From: Runella sp.
GTDB lineage: Bacteria; Bacteroidota; Bacteroidia; Cytophagales; Spirosomataceae
Direction of reading: 5' to 3'
Assembly: GCA_023254175.1 (NCBI GenBank)
Contig: JALQYJ010000033.1
Coordinates: forward strand, 1 to 33,881
DNA length: 33,881 bases
Part shown: positions 15,956 to 23,571 of the stretch, piece by piece
Position numbering within the stretch: the first letter of the stretch is position 1
Layout: every line of letters starts with the position of its first letter
Position numbers and translations under genes: made by a program
The notes under the pieces: model-generated
Seen by the model: only the letters and a program-made list of their open reading frames with translations
Told to the model about the DNA's origin: nothing
Databases searched by the model: none

Positions 15956-16873
15956 ATGAATCGTCGCGATTTTTTTCAACAAACTGCCCTGAGCGGCGCT
16001 GCCTTGTCGCTCCCCACTCCTACGCCAGCCACAGCGGCAGTTGCCCCTTACAAACTAGGGCTTGCCTCTTATTCCTACTGGCATTTCAAAACACCCAAAG
16101 TGCCTATCGAAACGGTAATTGACGAAGCCGCTCGCCTCGAAATAGAAGGAGTGGATATTTTGCACCGCCAAATGGACAGCGAGGACAACGCTTACCTCCA
16201 AAAACTCAAACGCCATGCTTTCGTCAACGGCGTGGACTTGATTTGTTTGTCGATTCACCAAAGTTTTGTCTCACCCGACGCCGCCGAACGTCAGAAAAAC
16301 ATCGACCATACCTTGCATTGCATCGAGCTTGCGTATAAGATGGGGATTCCGTCTATTCGTCTCAATTCGGGGCGTTGGAACACCATCAAATCGTTTGATG
16401 AACTCATGGCTAAGCGGGGCGTAGAACCCATCTTGCCAGGCTACACCGAAGACGACGGCTTCAAATGGTGCATTGATAGCATCGAAAAATGCCTCGCCAA
16501 AGCCGCCGAATGTGGGGTGATGTTGGCACTCGAAAATCACTGGGGGCTTACCTCTACTCCAGAAGGGTTATTGCGCATTCGGAAGGCGATTGATTCGCCT
16601 TGGCTGGGGGTGTTGATGGATACAGGTAATTTTTTGGAAGACCCTTACACTAAATTAGAGAAAGTGGCACCCGTCGCCAATTTTGTACAAGCCAAAACCT
16701 ACTACGGAGGCGGCGAATGGTACTCGCTCGACTTAGATTATAAGCGTATTTTTAGTATCCTCCGCCAAGCCAACTACAAAGGCTATGTAGCCCTTGAGTT
16801 TGAAGGCAAAGAACCTGCTGAATCGGGAGTACGAAAGAGCATTGCGATGTTGCGCGAGGCCATGAAAGGTTAG
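15956..16873 (+). CDS. Tat-exported sugar phosphate isomerase/epimerase-like TIM-barrel protein
   Basis: 305 residues. The N-terminus MNRRDFFQQTALSGAAL is a twin-arginine signal followed by a low-complexity linker (PTPTPATAA), so the protein is probably folded before export. The remainder is an AP-endonuclease-2/xylose-isomerase-like barrel: LGLASYSYW, VDILHRQM, IRLNSGRW, LALENHWGLTS (metal-ligand Glu), GVLMDTGNF (Asp), and YVALEFEGKEP (C-terminal Glu). Such proteins are abundant in Bacteroidota and Planctomycetes and are often linked to periplasmic sugar oxidation/isomerisation; substrate is unknown here. It ends convergently with the GNAT gene, the two stop codons overlapping by four bases. 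No terminator is seen at that junction. Confidence 0.85.
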   Translation: MNRRDFFQQTALSGAALSLPTPTPATAAVAPYKLGLASYSYWHFKTPKVPIETVIDEAARLEIEGVDILHRQMDSEDNAYLQKLKRHAFVNGVDLICLSIHQSFVSPDAAERQKNIDHTLHCIELAYKMGIPSIRLNSGRWNTIKSFDELMAKRGVEPILPGYTEDDGFKWCIDSIEKCLAKAAECGVMLALENHWGLTSTPEGLLRIRKAIDSPWLGVLMDTGNFLEDPYTKLEKVAPVANFVQAKTYYGGGEWYSLDLDYKRIFSILRQANYKGYVALEFEGKEPAESGVRKSIAMLREAMKG

Positions 16874-17424
16874 CGCCAATCCCACGCCACAATGTTCCAC
16901 AAGTCGATGTGGTCTTCGTGGGTATGTATCGTACGAAAACCTACGCGCTCGTGCGCCCGCGTCGAGCGCGTATTTCGTACGGCGATTTCGGTCACACACA
17001 AGTCAAATTCTTCTGACAATTGGCGTTTATGTTCGGCATACAGCCCATCAAAAACCCCTTGTCCACGGTGCGACTGGGCCACGCAAATTTGCCCCATCAC
17101 GTAATAACGCTGCTCACTCAACGGCTTTCCGTCGTACTCTAAGCCCGAAATAATATCAAACATAGGCACTAATTCGGGAATGAGTTGCCCAAAAGTACGT
17201 GGCATCACCAAGGCATATCCTACCAACAAGTCACCATCTTTGGCGATGATTTGGGGCAAGGCATCATTCATTTTTTTGATGGACTCAAACGAATGTTCGA
17301 CCGTCGTAAAACCTTGGTCTTGTTGGTACTCCGACGGGGTATTTTTGTACAAATTTTGGCTTTGAAGTTCCAATACTTTACGCAAATCATCGTCGTTTTG
17401 GGCAGAAGTAAAAATCACCGACAT
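16870..17424 (-). CDS. GNAT-family N-acetyltransferase
   Basis: 184 residues. The acetyl-CoA-binding motif A is QICVAQSHRGQGVFDGLY (about residues 111-128, with the R-G-x-G-x core HRGQGV), followed by ITEIAVRNTRSTRAHERVGF (motif B) and the family's usual aromatic C-terminus. The N-terminal segment, ending GYALVMP, is the beta2-beta4 sheet. Substrate cannot be told: GNATs acetylate proteins, antibiotics or small amines. It is a single gene, divergent from the M24 peptidase gene and overlapping the stop of the TIM-barrel gene. The start at ATG 17424 is preceded by AT-rich sequence with a weak TAATTTTT box. Confidence 0.85.
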   Translation of the reverse strand: MSVIFTSAQNDDDLRKVLELQSQNLYKNTPSEYQQDQGFTTVEHSFESIKKMNDALPQIIAKDGDLLVGYALVMPRTFGQLIPELVPMFDIISGLEYDGKPLSEQRYYVMGQICVAQSHRGQGVFDGLYAEHKRQLSEEFDLCVTEIAVRNTRSTRAHERVGFRTIHTHEDHIDLWNIVAWDWR

Positions 17425-17473
17425 TTCGATAACGGGTTAAAAATTAGAATGGCCATAAAAGTAATAAGAGGCA

Positions 17474-17504
17474 TTTAGCAACCCAAACATTCCCTGTATC
17501 TTTG
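17474..17504 (+). promoter_or_regulatory. Promoter of the M24 peptidase gene
   Basis: TATCTTTG at 17497-17504 is an exact TAnnTTTG box; TTTAG at 17474-17478, 18 nt upstream, can serve as -33 element. The leader would be about 26 nt to ATG 17537. Confidence 0.5.
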
Positions 17505-17536
17505 TCACAAACACGATTCATCCAACCTAATCACTC

Positions 17537-18895
17537 ATGCAAAAACAACCTTTACTTCGGCATTTGCTGCCCCTTGCCTTCTCTTTAGTTACTTTTTTGT
17601 CTTTTTCTCAAACTCCCATTCTACCCGAGCGCGAACGAGCCCGCGTAATAGATGAAATTTTAGAAGACCGCTTTACCAATTTATTGCCTCAATTGATGCG
17701 GCGAGAGGGAGTAGATATGTGGATTATTATTTCGCGAGAGTACAACGAAGACCCCGTTATGCGAACGATGCTTCCTAGTACGTGGCTTTCGGCACGACGC
17801 CGTACCATCATGGTTTTTTATGATGCAGGTGGCGATAAACCTCTCGAAAAGTTAGCCATTGCCCGCTACGATGTCGGGAATTTGCTCAAAGGCGAATGGG
17901 ACATCAACGTGCAACCGAACCAATGGCTGGCCCTGTCGAAGGTGATTGACGACCGTAATCCGAAGAAAATTGCCCTTAATATTTCAAAAGATTATGGCCA
18001 CGCCGACGGTCTGACCTACACCGAACACAAAGAGTTTATGACGGCTTTGTCGGAGAAACAAAAAGCAAAAATTGTTTCGGCTGACCGCCTTGCCGTGGCT
18101 TGGCTCGAAACACGTAGCGAAAAAGAAGCCGCTATTTATCCGCTGATTTGTCGTATCTCTCACCAGATTATCGAAGAAGCTTTTTCGGAAAAAGTCATTC
18201 ATCCAGGCATTACTACTACCGACGATGTGGTTTGGTGGATGCGTCAAAAAGTGACGGACTTGGGACTAGAAACGTGGTTTCATCCGACGGTGGACATTCA
18301 ACGCCTTGACCCCGAAAGTTTTGACCACTTGCGTACGTTTTCAAAGCGACCCTCCAAGCAAGTCATTATGCCAGGAGACTTGTTGCACTGCGACTTTGGG
18401 ATTACGTATTTACGCCTTAACACCGATCAACAACAACACGCTTATGTCCTTCGCCCAGGAGAAACGGATATTCCAGAGTACTTAAAAAAGGCTTTCTTGC
18501 AGGGAAATCGCCTGCAAGATATTCTTACTGAGCGTTTTAAAGTGGGTACTACGGGAAATAAAATGCTATTGGAGTCGCTCGAACAAGCTAAAAAAGAAGG
18601 TATTACGGGTAGTATTTATTCTCACCCGATTGGTGTGCACGGCCACGCCGCAGGGCCTACGATTGGGATGTGGGATCAGCAGCAGGGAGTACCTGGTACG
18701 GGCGATTACCCATTGTTCCAAAACACCGCTTATTCTATTGAATTAAATGCGGCGGTTGAAATTCCTGAATGGAAGAAAACGATTCGAATTATGCTGGAAG
18801 AAGACGGTTTCTACGACGCCAACGGCTTCCGTTATTTGGACGGTCGGCAACAGGAAATGTTTACCATTCCACGAAAAGTAGCTAACGTCAAATAA
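17537..18895 (+). CDS. Exported M24-family metallopeptidase (Xaa-Pro aminopeptidase-like)
   Basis: 452 residues with a signal peptide (hydrophobic stretch LLPLAFSLVTFLSFSQ). The N-terminal creatinase/prolidase-like domain covers about 30-190 and the pita-bread domain about 195-430. Metal ligands by family pattern are D286 (HCDFG), D297 (NTDQQ, spaced 11 residues from the first as in methionine aminopeptidase), the histidine of SHPIGVHGHAAGP, the glutamate of YSIELNA, and the glutamate of IMLEEDGFY. The usual SDxTRT motif after the second Asp is replaced by TDQQQHAY, so the enzyme belongs to a divergent branch. Expected role: removal of N-terminal residues before proline from periplasmic peptides. 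It has its own promoter and terminator and is monocistronic. Confidence 0.88.
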   Translation: MQKQPLLRHLLPLAFSLVTFLSFSQTPILPERERARVIDEILEDRFTNLLPQLMRREGVDMWIIISREYNEDPVMRTMLPSTWLSARRRTIMVFYDAGGDKPLEKLAIARYDVGNLLKGEWDINVQPNQWLALSKVIDDRNPKKIALNISKDYGHADGLTYTEHKEFMTALSEKQKAKIVSADRLAVAWLETRSEKEAAIYPLICRISHQIIEEAFSEKVIHPGITTTDDVVWWMRQKVTDLGLETWFHPTVDIQRLDPESFDHLRTFSKRPSKQVIMPGDLLHCDFGITYLRLNTDQQQHAYVLRPGETDIPEYLKKAFLQGNRLQDILTERFKVGTTGNKMLLESLEQAKKEGITGSIYSHPIGVHGHAAGPTIGMWDQQQGVPGTGDYPLFQNTAYSIELNAAVEIPEWKKTIRIMLEEDGFYDANGFRYLDGRQQEMFTIPRKVANVK

Positions 18896-18899
18896 GCAT

Positions 18900-18929
18900 A
18901 AAGCGGCTGCCAAAAATGGCAGCCGCTTT
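18900..18929. terminator. Bidirectional terminator between M24 peptidase and MMPL genes
   Basis: AAAGCGGCTGCCA and TGGCAGCCGCTTT form a perfect 13-bp stem around AAAA. T bases follow on both strands, though runs are short. It is five bases after the M24 stop and about 60 nt after the MMPL stop. Confidence 0.85.
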
Positions 18930-18986
18930 GATTAGGCCGGCACTCCCTTCCAGCGAATGACAATTATTCACAGATATCGGGCCGAT

Positions 18987-21317
18987 TTATGAAGGTTTTT
19001 CGCCTTTCTTCATCCGATTGGTAATCGACAATAACAAGGCAGGTAACAAAATCAAATTGGTACACATCGCCACTAAAAGAGTGATAGAAACCATGACCCC
19101 CATCGCCGCCGTACCGCCAAAACTTGACGCGGCAAAAATGGCAAATCCGCAGAACAAAATGGTTGCCGTATAAATCATACTCAAGCCCGTTCCAAAAATT
19201 GCTTTGGAAATCGCCACCGTTGGAGGATGGCCATTTTTGTAAATTTCCTGTCGATAGCGCGTCAAGAAATACACCGTACCGTCGGAAGCAATTCCGAAAG
19301 TGATGCTAAAAATCAGAATAGTAGTAGGCTTAAAGTAAATATCAAAAAAGCCCATAATACCCGCCGTCAATGCTAGAGGAATCAAACAAGGCAGTTTTGA
19401 CAACAAAATAATGGGTACAGAACGGAAAAGAACCATTCCAACAATCGCAATCAAAACGATAGCAATGAGTAAACTTTCGTAGAGGTTGCCTAGCAAGTAA
19501 TCATTGCTTTTCAAAAACACCAAACTATGCCCCGTTAGGCTTACGTTATAGTCTTTGGGGCTAAAAATAGAATCTACTTTTGGACGAATTTCTTTTAATA
19601 ATTCTTTGATTCGTTCTGAGCCTACATCGGCCATTTGAAAACTCACGCGCGTGATGCTACGGTCTTTGTTCAAAAACGTATTCAACTGCTTCGCTCCTGC
19701 TCCGTTTTGGCCTTGTCCTTGTACAAAATCCGATAGTTTTGAAAGTTCCATCGCCCCAGGAAGTACATAATACTTAGCCTCACCACCCCGATACGCTTGG
19801 TACAAAAACCGCGATGCCTCTACGGCCGAAACAGGTTTCGAAAACTCTGAGTAATCGGCCAAAGCCTTTTGGAGCGCCTTAATTTTATACAGCGTTCGGG
19901 CCTGATTGCCAAATACCCCATTGGGCTGTTTGGTATCAATCATCACCTCAAAAGGCAAAACTCCGTTAAAGTTTTTTTCAAAAAAACGCAAATCTACATA
20001 GACCTTATCATTTTTGGGCAAATCATCCACCACATAACCCACAGCCTTGATTTTGGTCATCCCATACCCTGAAATGATAACAATCACGACCATTGACAGA
20101 TAAATGTCCCGTCGTTTGTTATGAACCAAATAATCCACTTTTTCAAGGAAACCCACTGCCCATTTACCATCTAAGTGGCGTAAATGACGCGCTTTGGGTA
20201 GGTCCATGTAATGCAAAGTGATGGGTAACAGCACTAAACAAAGCACGTACGTCACCATCACACAAATAGCTGCAACCACCCCAAATTCGACCAGCAAGGC
20301 ACTATTGGTGAAATAAAATACGCCAAAACCAATGGCTGTTGTGACGTTAGCCAGCAAAATTGACAAGCCAATTTGTTTCACCATTTCGACGATAGCCTTG
20401 TCTTTATTTCCGTGCGTTTTGAGTTCTTGCTGGTATTTATTAATCAAAAAAATACAGTTTGGAACCCCAATCACAATCAGTAACGGAGGAATCAATCCCG
20501 TAAGTGCCGTAATTTTATATTCAAACAATTGCAGTGTCCCAATGGAAAACACAACCCCAATAAGCACCACAACAATCGAAAGGAGCGTAAGACGGAACGA
20601 GCGGAAAAAAGCCCACAAAATAAAGGCAGTCACCAGCACTGCCAAAATCATGAACAGCGTCATTTCACTCGAAATTTTCTTCATCATTGTTGTACGGATG
20701 AAAGGCATTCCAGAGAAATGAATTTTAGTATTGTACTTAGCACCAAATTCGTTCGAGAATTTCACCACCTCCTCCACAATCGACAATCGTCGCTTTGAAT
20801 TGAGAGACGCCTCCTTGAAGGTGACTAAGATAAGGGTTGAATTGGTTTTTGAATTCCACACTAAACCATCATAAAAAGGCAAGTTTTGAATCTGTTTTTT
20901 GAGGCTGTCTGCTTCTGCTTGCGTCGATGGAATATCTTTCATCACGGGCAAAATATCAAAACGGCTAGCGCTATCGTTACGAACTACCTTATAAACACTG
21001 CCCAACGAGAGCACATTTTTGATGCCCTCAGTCGATTTAATTTTTTGGGCGAGGTTCTGCCAATCACGCAGTTTATTGAGTTCAAACAAGTTCTTGTCTT
21101 GCCAACCTATTACCATCACACCACCATCTTCACCAAAAAGCTGTCGAAAATATTGGTATTCTTTTTCGGTAGGGTCATCGGGCGGTAAAATACGTGCAAA
21201 CTTGTACGAAAGTTCAATTTTACTTCCTTCGTACCCCATAAAAACCGTCGAAACCAGCACTAATGCCAGCCAAATAAACCGATATTTGATAATATTTTGA
21301 GCAATGTTATTCCACAT
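18987..21317 (-). CDS. MMPL/RND-superfamily exporter (HAE3 type)
   Basis: 776 residues from ATG 21317; an upstream ATG at 21350 lies within a promoter box and is rejected. The protein has the two-fold RND layout: one helix near the N-terminus (about 14-31), a periplasmic domain, five clustered helices (about 210-365), one helix at about 415, a second periplasmic domain, and five C-terminal helices. Such 'patched/MMPL' proteins, including HpnN-like hopanoid and lipid transporters, use proton flow to move lipids or hydrophobic molecules; the cargo here is unknown. It is monocistronic: no membrane-fusion or outer-membrane partner is adjacent, as is usual for this subfamily. Upstream of its promoter lies the terminator of the M28 gene. 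Confidence 0.88.
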   Translation of the reverse strand: MWNNIAQNIIKYRFIWLALVLVSTVFMGYEGSKIELSYKFARILPPDDPTEKEYQYFRQLFGEDGGVMVIGWQDKNLFELNKLRDWQNLAQKIKSTEGIKNVLSLGSVYKVVRNDSASRFDILPVMKDIPSTQAEADSLKKQIQNLPFYDGLVWNSKTNSTLILVTFKEASLNSKRRLSIVEEVVKFSNEFGAKYNTKIHFSGMPFIRTTMMKKISSEMTLFMILAVLVTAFILWAFFRSFRLTLLSIVVVLIGVVFSIGTLQLFEYKITALTGLIPPLLIVIGVPNCIFLINKYQQELKTHGNKDKAIVEMVKQIGLSILLANVTTAIGFGVFYFTNSALLVEFGVVAAICVMVTYVLCLVLLPITLHYMDLPKARHLRHLDGKWAVGFLEKVDYLVHNKRRDIYLSMVVIVIISGYGMTKIKAVGYVVDDLPKNDKVYVDLRFFEKNFNGVLPFEVMIDTKQPNGVFGNQARTLYKIKALQKALADYSEFSKPVSAVEASRFLYQAYRGGEAKYYVLPGAMELSKLSDFVQGQGQNGAGAKQLNTFLNKDRSITRVSFQMADVGSERIKELLKEIRPKVDSIFSPKDYNVSLTGHSLVFLKSNDYLLGNLYESLLIAIVLIAIVGMVLFRSVPIILLSKLPCLIPLALTAGIMGFFDIYFKPTTILIFSITFGIASDGTVYFLTRYRQEIYKNGHPPTVAISKAIFGTGLSMIYTATILFCGFAIFAASSFGGTAAMGVMVSITLLVAMCTNLILLPALLLSITNRMKKGEKPS

Positions 21318-21347
21318 ACACGATGGTGCTTTGTTATCCGAAAGCCG

Positions 21348-21355
21348 CAAAGATA
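21348..21355 (-). promoter_or_regulatory. -7 box of the MMPL gene
   Basis: On the minus strand TATCTTTG (21355-21348) matches TAnnTTTG exactly. A T-rich block about 23 nt upstream could be the -33 element. It gives a leader of about 24 nt to ATG 21317 and rules out the ATG at 21350. Confidence 0.5.
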
Positions 21356-21477
21356 CTCAGCCTTCCCGTCATTCGGTCTAAAAAAGTAAAGTTTCTTGTC
21401 CGACCCTTCCTCTTCTTCATGGATACATTTGGTCATTTTTCACCCCTAAATATTCCATTAGAACAATGGTAATAATG

Positions 21478-21507
21478 AAAATGCCCCGACGTTGGCCAGG
21501 GCATTTT
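21478..21507 (-). terminator. Intrinsic terminator of the M28 peptidase gene
   Basis: AAAATGCCC (21478-21486) pairs with GGGCATTTT (21499-21507) around 12 nt; on the minus strand the stem ends in four T. It lies 21 nt after the gene's stop. Confidence 0.75.
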
Positions 21508-21528
21508 ACAACACGGAAATTCTTAATT

Positions 21529-22740
21529 TTATTTGAATGTAACTGGGAGGGTCAATTTTTCAGCTCCCCGCTGCACTTCTGCTTCCACGGTTTGACCTTT
21601 TTCAAATTTGCCCAACGCTCCCATATAGTCGTAAATCGTATTGAGGATATATTTATCCAAACGTAAAATTAAATCACCTCCCTTAATTCCTGCGGCTTCT
21701 CCTGGACGATTTTTAGAAACCCCATCCACTTTGATTCCTGGACCATTAAAAGAATAATCAAGTAAGAGCCCCATCGTCACTTTGAAACTCATGTTACGTG
21801 CCATTGGCATAGCAGTTTCGCGGTACTCAAGGCGATTGGGAAGTTTATCGACAGCATTTACAATTCCAACCACCGAGTTCAGGATTTTGGCTTCACCTTC
21901 AATGTTTATCAATTCAATATCGTCGCTTGGCTTATGGTAATCGCCGTGAACCCCAGTAAAGAAGAATAAGACGGGAATTTTCTTTACATAAAACGACGTG
22001 TGATCGGAAGCTCCTGCTCCAGCAGAATCAATTTTGAACGCCATTTTATCACGCTCCAACACGGGCGGTACTACCTGCCCCCATGTTGGGCTCGTTCCCC
22101 AACCTCCCACAGTAATTGCTTTATTGGGATCAAAACGACCAATCATATCAAAGTTCAGCATTAAATTGACCGTAGATAGGTCGATGGTGGGATTGTTTGC
22201 ATAATATTTTGAGCCTAGCAACCCTAATTCTTCGGCCGAAAAGCAAATGAACAAAAAGTTGTGTTTTTCTTTCACCTTGTTTTTAGCAAAATGATGGGCT
22301 AATTCCAACACCCCCGCTACACCCGACGCGTTATCGTCGGCACCATTGTGGATTTTTCCTTTACTATCAGGAATCAACGAACCACGCTGATAGCCTTCGC
22401 CGAGGTGGTCGTAGTGCGCCCCAATAACGATAGTACGGTCGGCACCGTTGTCCAAAAAACCAACTACATTGCGGGCATCCAACACGTGTACCGTATCAAG
22501 ATTCGCCTTAAACGGCTGCTCGTAGCCATTGGTGCCTTTGGGTTGAAGTCCTATTTCTTTAAAATAATTTGCAATATAATCTGCCGACATTTTTTCTTCC
22601 TTCGTCCCCGTCCCACGGCCTTTCAGTTCGTCCGAAGCCAAGTAAGCAATATGTTTTTGAACATTTTTGGCAGAAATATCCGACTTTTGGGCGTACAATG
22701 AACCTGCTACCAAGCAAGCTCCTAATAGTATTTTTTTCAT
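21529..22740 (-). CDS. Exported M28 aminopeptidase with C-terminal PDZ domain
   Basis: 403 residues from ATG 22740, which gives a good signal peptide (MKKILLGACLVAGSLYAQ); the open frame extends 20 codons further but lacks signal character. The catalytic domain shows the full M28 zinc set: H109 (GAHYDH), D136 (GADDNASG), E170/E171 (SAEELG; one is the general base), D198 (FDMIG) and H269 (DYHKPSD). A PDZ domain follows at about 325-403 (GIKVDGVSKNRPGEAAGIKGGDLIL). No PA insert is seen. It should trim N-terminal residues from peptides in the periplasm. Its own terminator follows and a 117-nt gap separates it from the deformylase homologue upstream. Confidence 0.92.
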   Translation of the reverse strand: MKKILLGACLVAGSLYAQKSDISAKNVQKHIAYLASDELKGRGTGTKEEKMSADYIANYFKEIGLQPKGTNGYEQPFKANLDTVHVLDARNVVGFLDNGADRTIVIGAHYDHLGEGYQRGSLIPDSKGKIHNGADDNASGVAGVLELAHHFAKNKVKEKHNFLFICFSAEELGLLGSKYYANNPTIDLSTVNLMLNFDMIGRFDPNKAITVGGWGTSPTWGQVVPPVLERDKMAFKIDSAGAGASDHTSFYVKKIPVLFFFTGVHGDYHKPSDDIELINIEGEAKILNSVVGIVNAVDKLPNRLEYRETAMPMARNMSFKVTMGLLLDYSFNGPGIKVDGVSKNRPGEAAGIKGGDLILRLDKYILNTIYDYMGALGKFEKGQTVEAEVQRGAEKLTLPVTFK

Positions 22741-22857
22741 TAGAAGAATGTAATGAGTGAATATGACATTGGGCGTAAAAATAACGACTATTTTACACAA
22801 CAGCCCTGTGAAAATGTTTTAATTATAAGTTCTTACCTATCCAATTTACGAAACCTA

Positions 22858-23355
22858 CTACTTCGAGGGTGTGGGTCTCCAACGAAACGACTGCGCATCA
22901 ATCGCTCTCATCGTGCATAAGACGCCCTCAAGATGGTCGTATTCGTGTTGCAAAAGCTCCGACAACGCATTTTCCATCGGCCATTCTTGCGGTTGCCAAT
23001 GCTCATCGAAGTATTTTATTGTCAACGACTTGTGGCGCTTGACTTTAACCAATAAATTGGGAAAGCTCATACAATCGTCCCACAGTTCAAACGTTTCTTC
23101 GCTCAAATTCACCAGTTCTGGGTTAATAAACACCACAGGGCGGTCGATGTTCATGTAAATCAGTCGTTTCATAATTCCTAGCTGAGGTGCGGCAATGGCT
23201 CGTCCAAAGCCATATTTTGTGCGCACTTCTTGCATTACATTGTGGAGGTCGGCCACCCAGCCTAGCAATTGTTCATGTTCTTCGGGTAAAACAGGGGCAC
23301 ATACCTCGTACAATCGAGGGTCACCCAATAAAAGTAAATCGGCTAATGTTTTCAT
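22858..23355 (-). CDS. Peptide deformylase-family protein with altered motif II
   Basis: 165 residues. Deformylases remove the formyl group from nascent N-terminal Met with a metal held by one Cys and two His. All three ligands are present: C95 in WDDCMSFP, and H137 and H141 in QHEYDH with the catalytic E138. Motif I is GFGRAIAAPQLG (51-60) instead of GxGLAAxQ, and motif II has D-D-C-M-S in place of E-G-C-L-S. These changes mark a divergent branch; the housekeeping deformylase is probably encoded elsewhere. It may still be a deformylase, or act on another formylated or amide substrate. The start ATG is preceded by an A-rich stretch; the gene is monocistronic. Confidence 0.82.
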   Translation of the reverse strand: MKTLADLLLLGDPRLYEVCAPVLPEEHEQLLGWVADLHNVMQEVRTKYGFGRAIAAPQLGIMKRLIYMNIDRPVVFINPELVNLSEETFELWDDCMSFPNLLVKVKRHKSLTIKYFDEHWQPQEWPMENALSELLQHEYDHLEGVLCTMRAIDAQSFRWRPTPSK

Positions 23356-23409
23356 TTTTTTTCTTCGTGTCTAAGCACCGTTGTAAATCAAATTCTTTAT
23401 CTGTTGTTG

Positions 23410-23474
23410 GTTTCTCAAAACCCTTGAAAACAAAATTGTGAGAAACGGTTAACGTCAGATTCTCAAATCTGACG
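23410..23474. repeat. Two adjacent inverted repeats in the deformylase/PVC-dehydrogenase intergenic region
   Basis: GTTTCTCA (23410-23417) is complementary to TGAGAAAC (23439-23446). Seven bases on, CGTCAGATT (23453-23461) pairs perfectly with AATCTGACG (23466-23474) around CTCA. There are no T-runs. The region lies between divergent gene starts, so these are not terminators of either gene; they may be a dispersed palindromic repeat or operators. No other copy was noticed in the window. Confidence 0.4.
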
Positions 23475-23571
23475 CCACACTTAAACTCTTTATAATAAGT
23501 AACAAGTATCTTAGACCTTTTTAAGACTTTATTTCACACGCAGTCATTCGCACCTAAAACCCCAACCAGCA

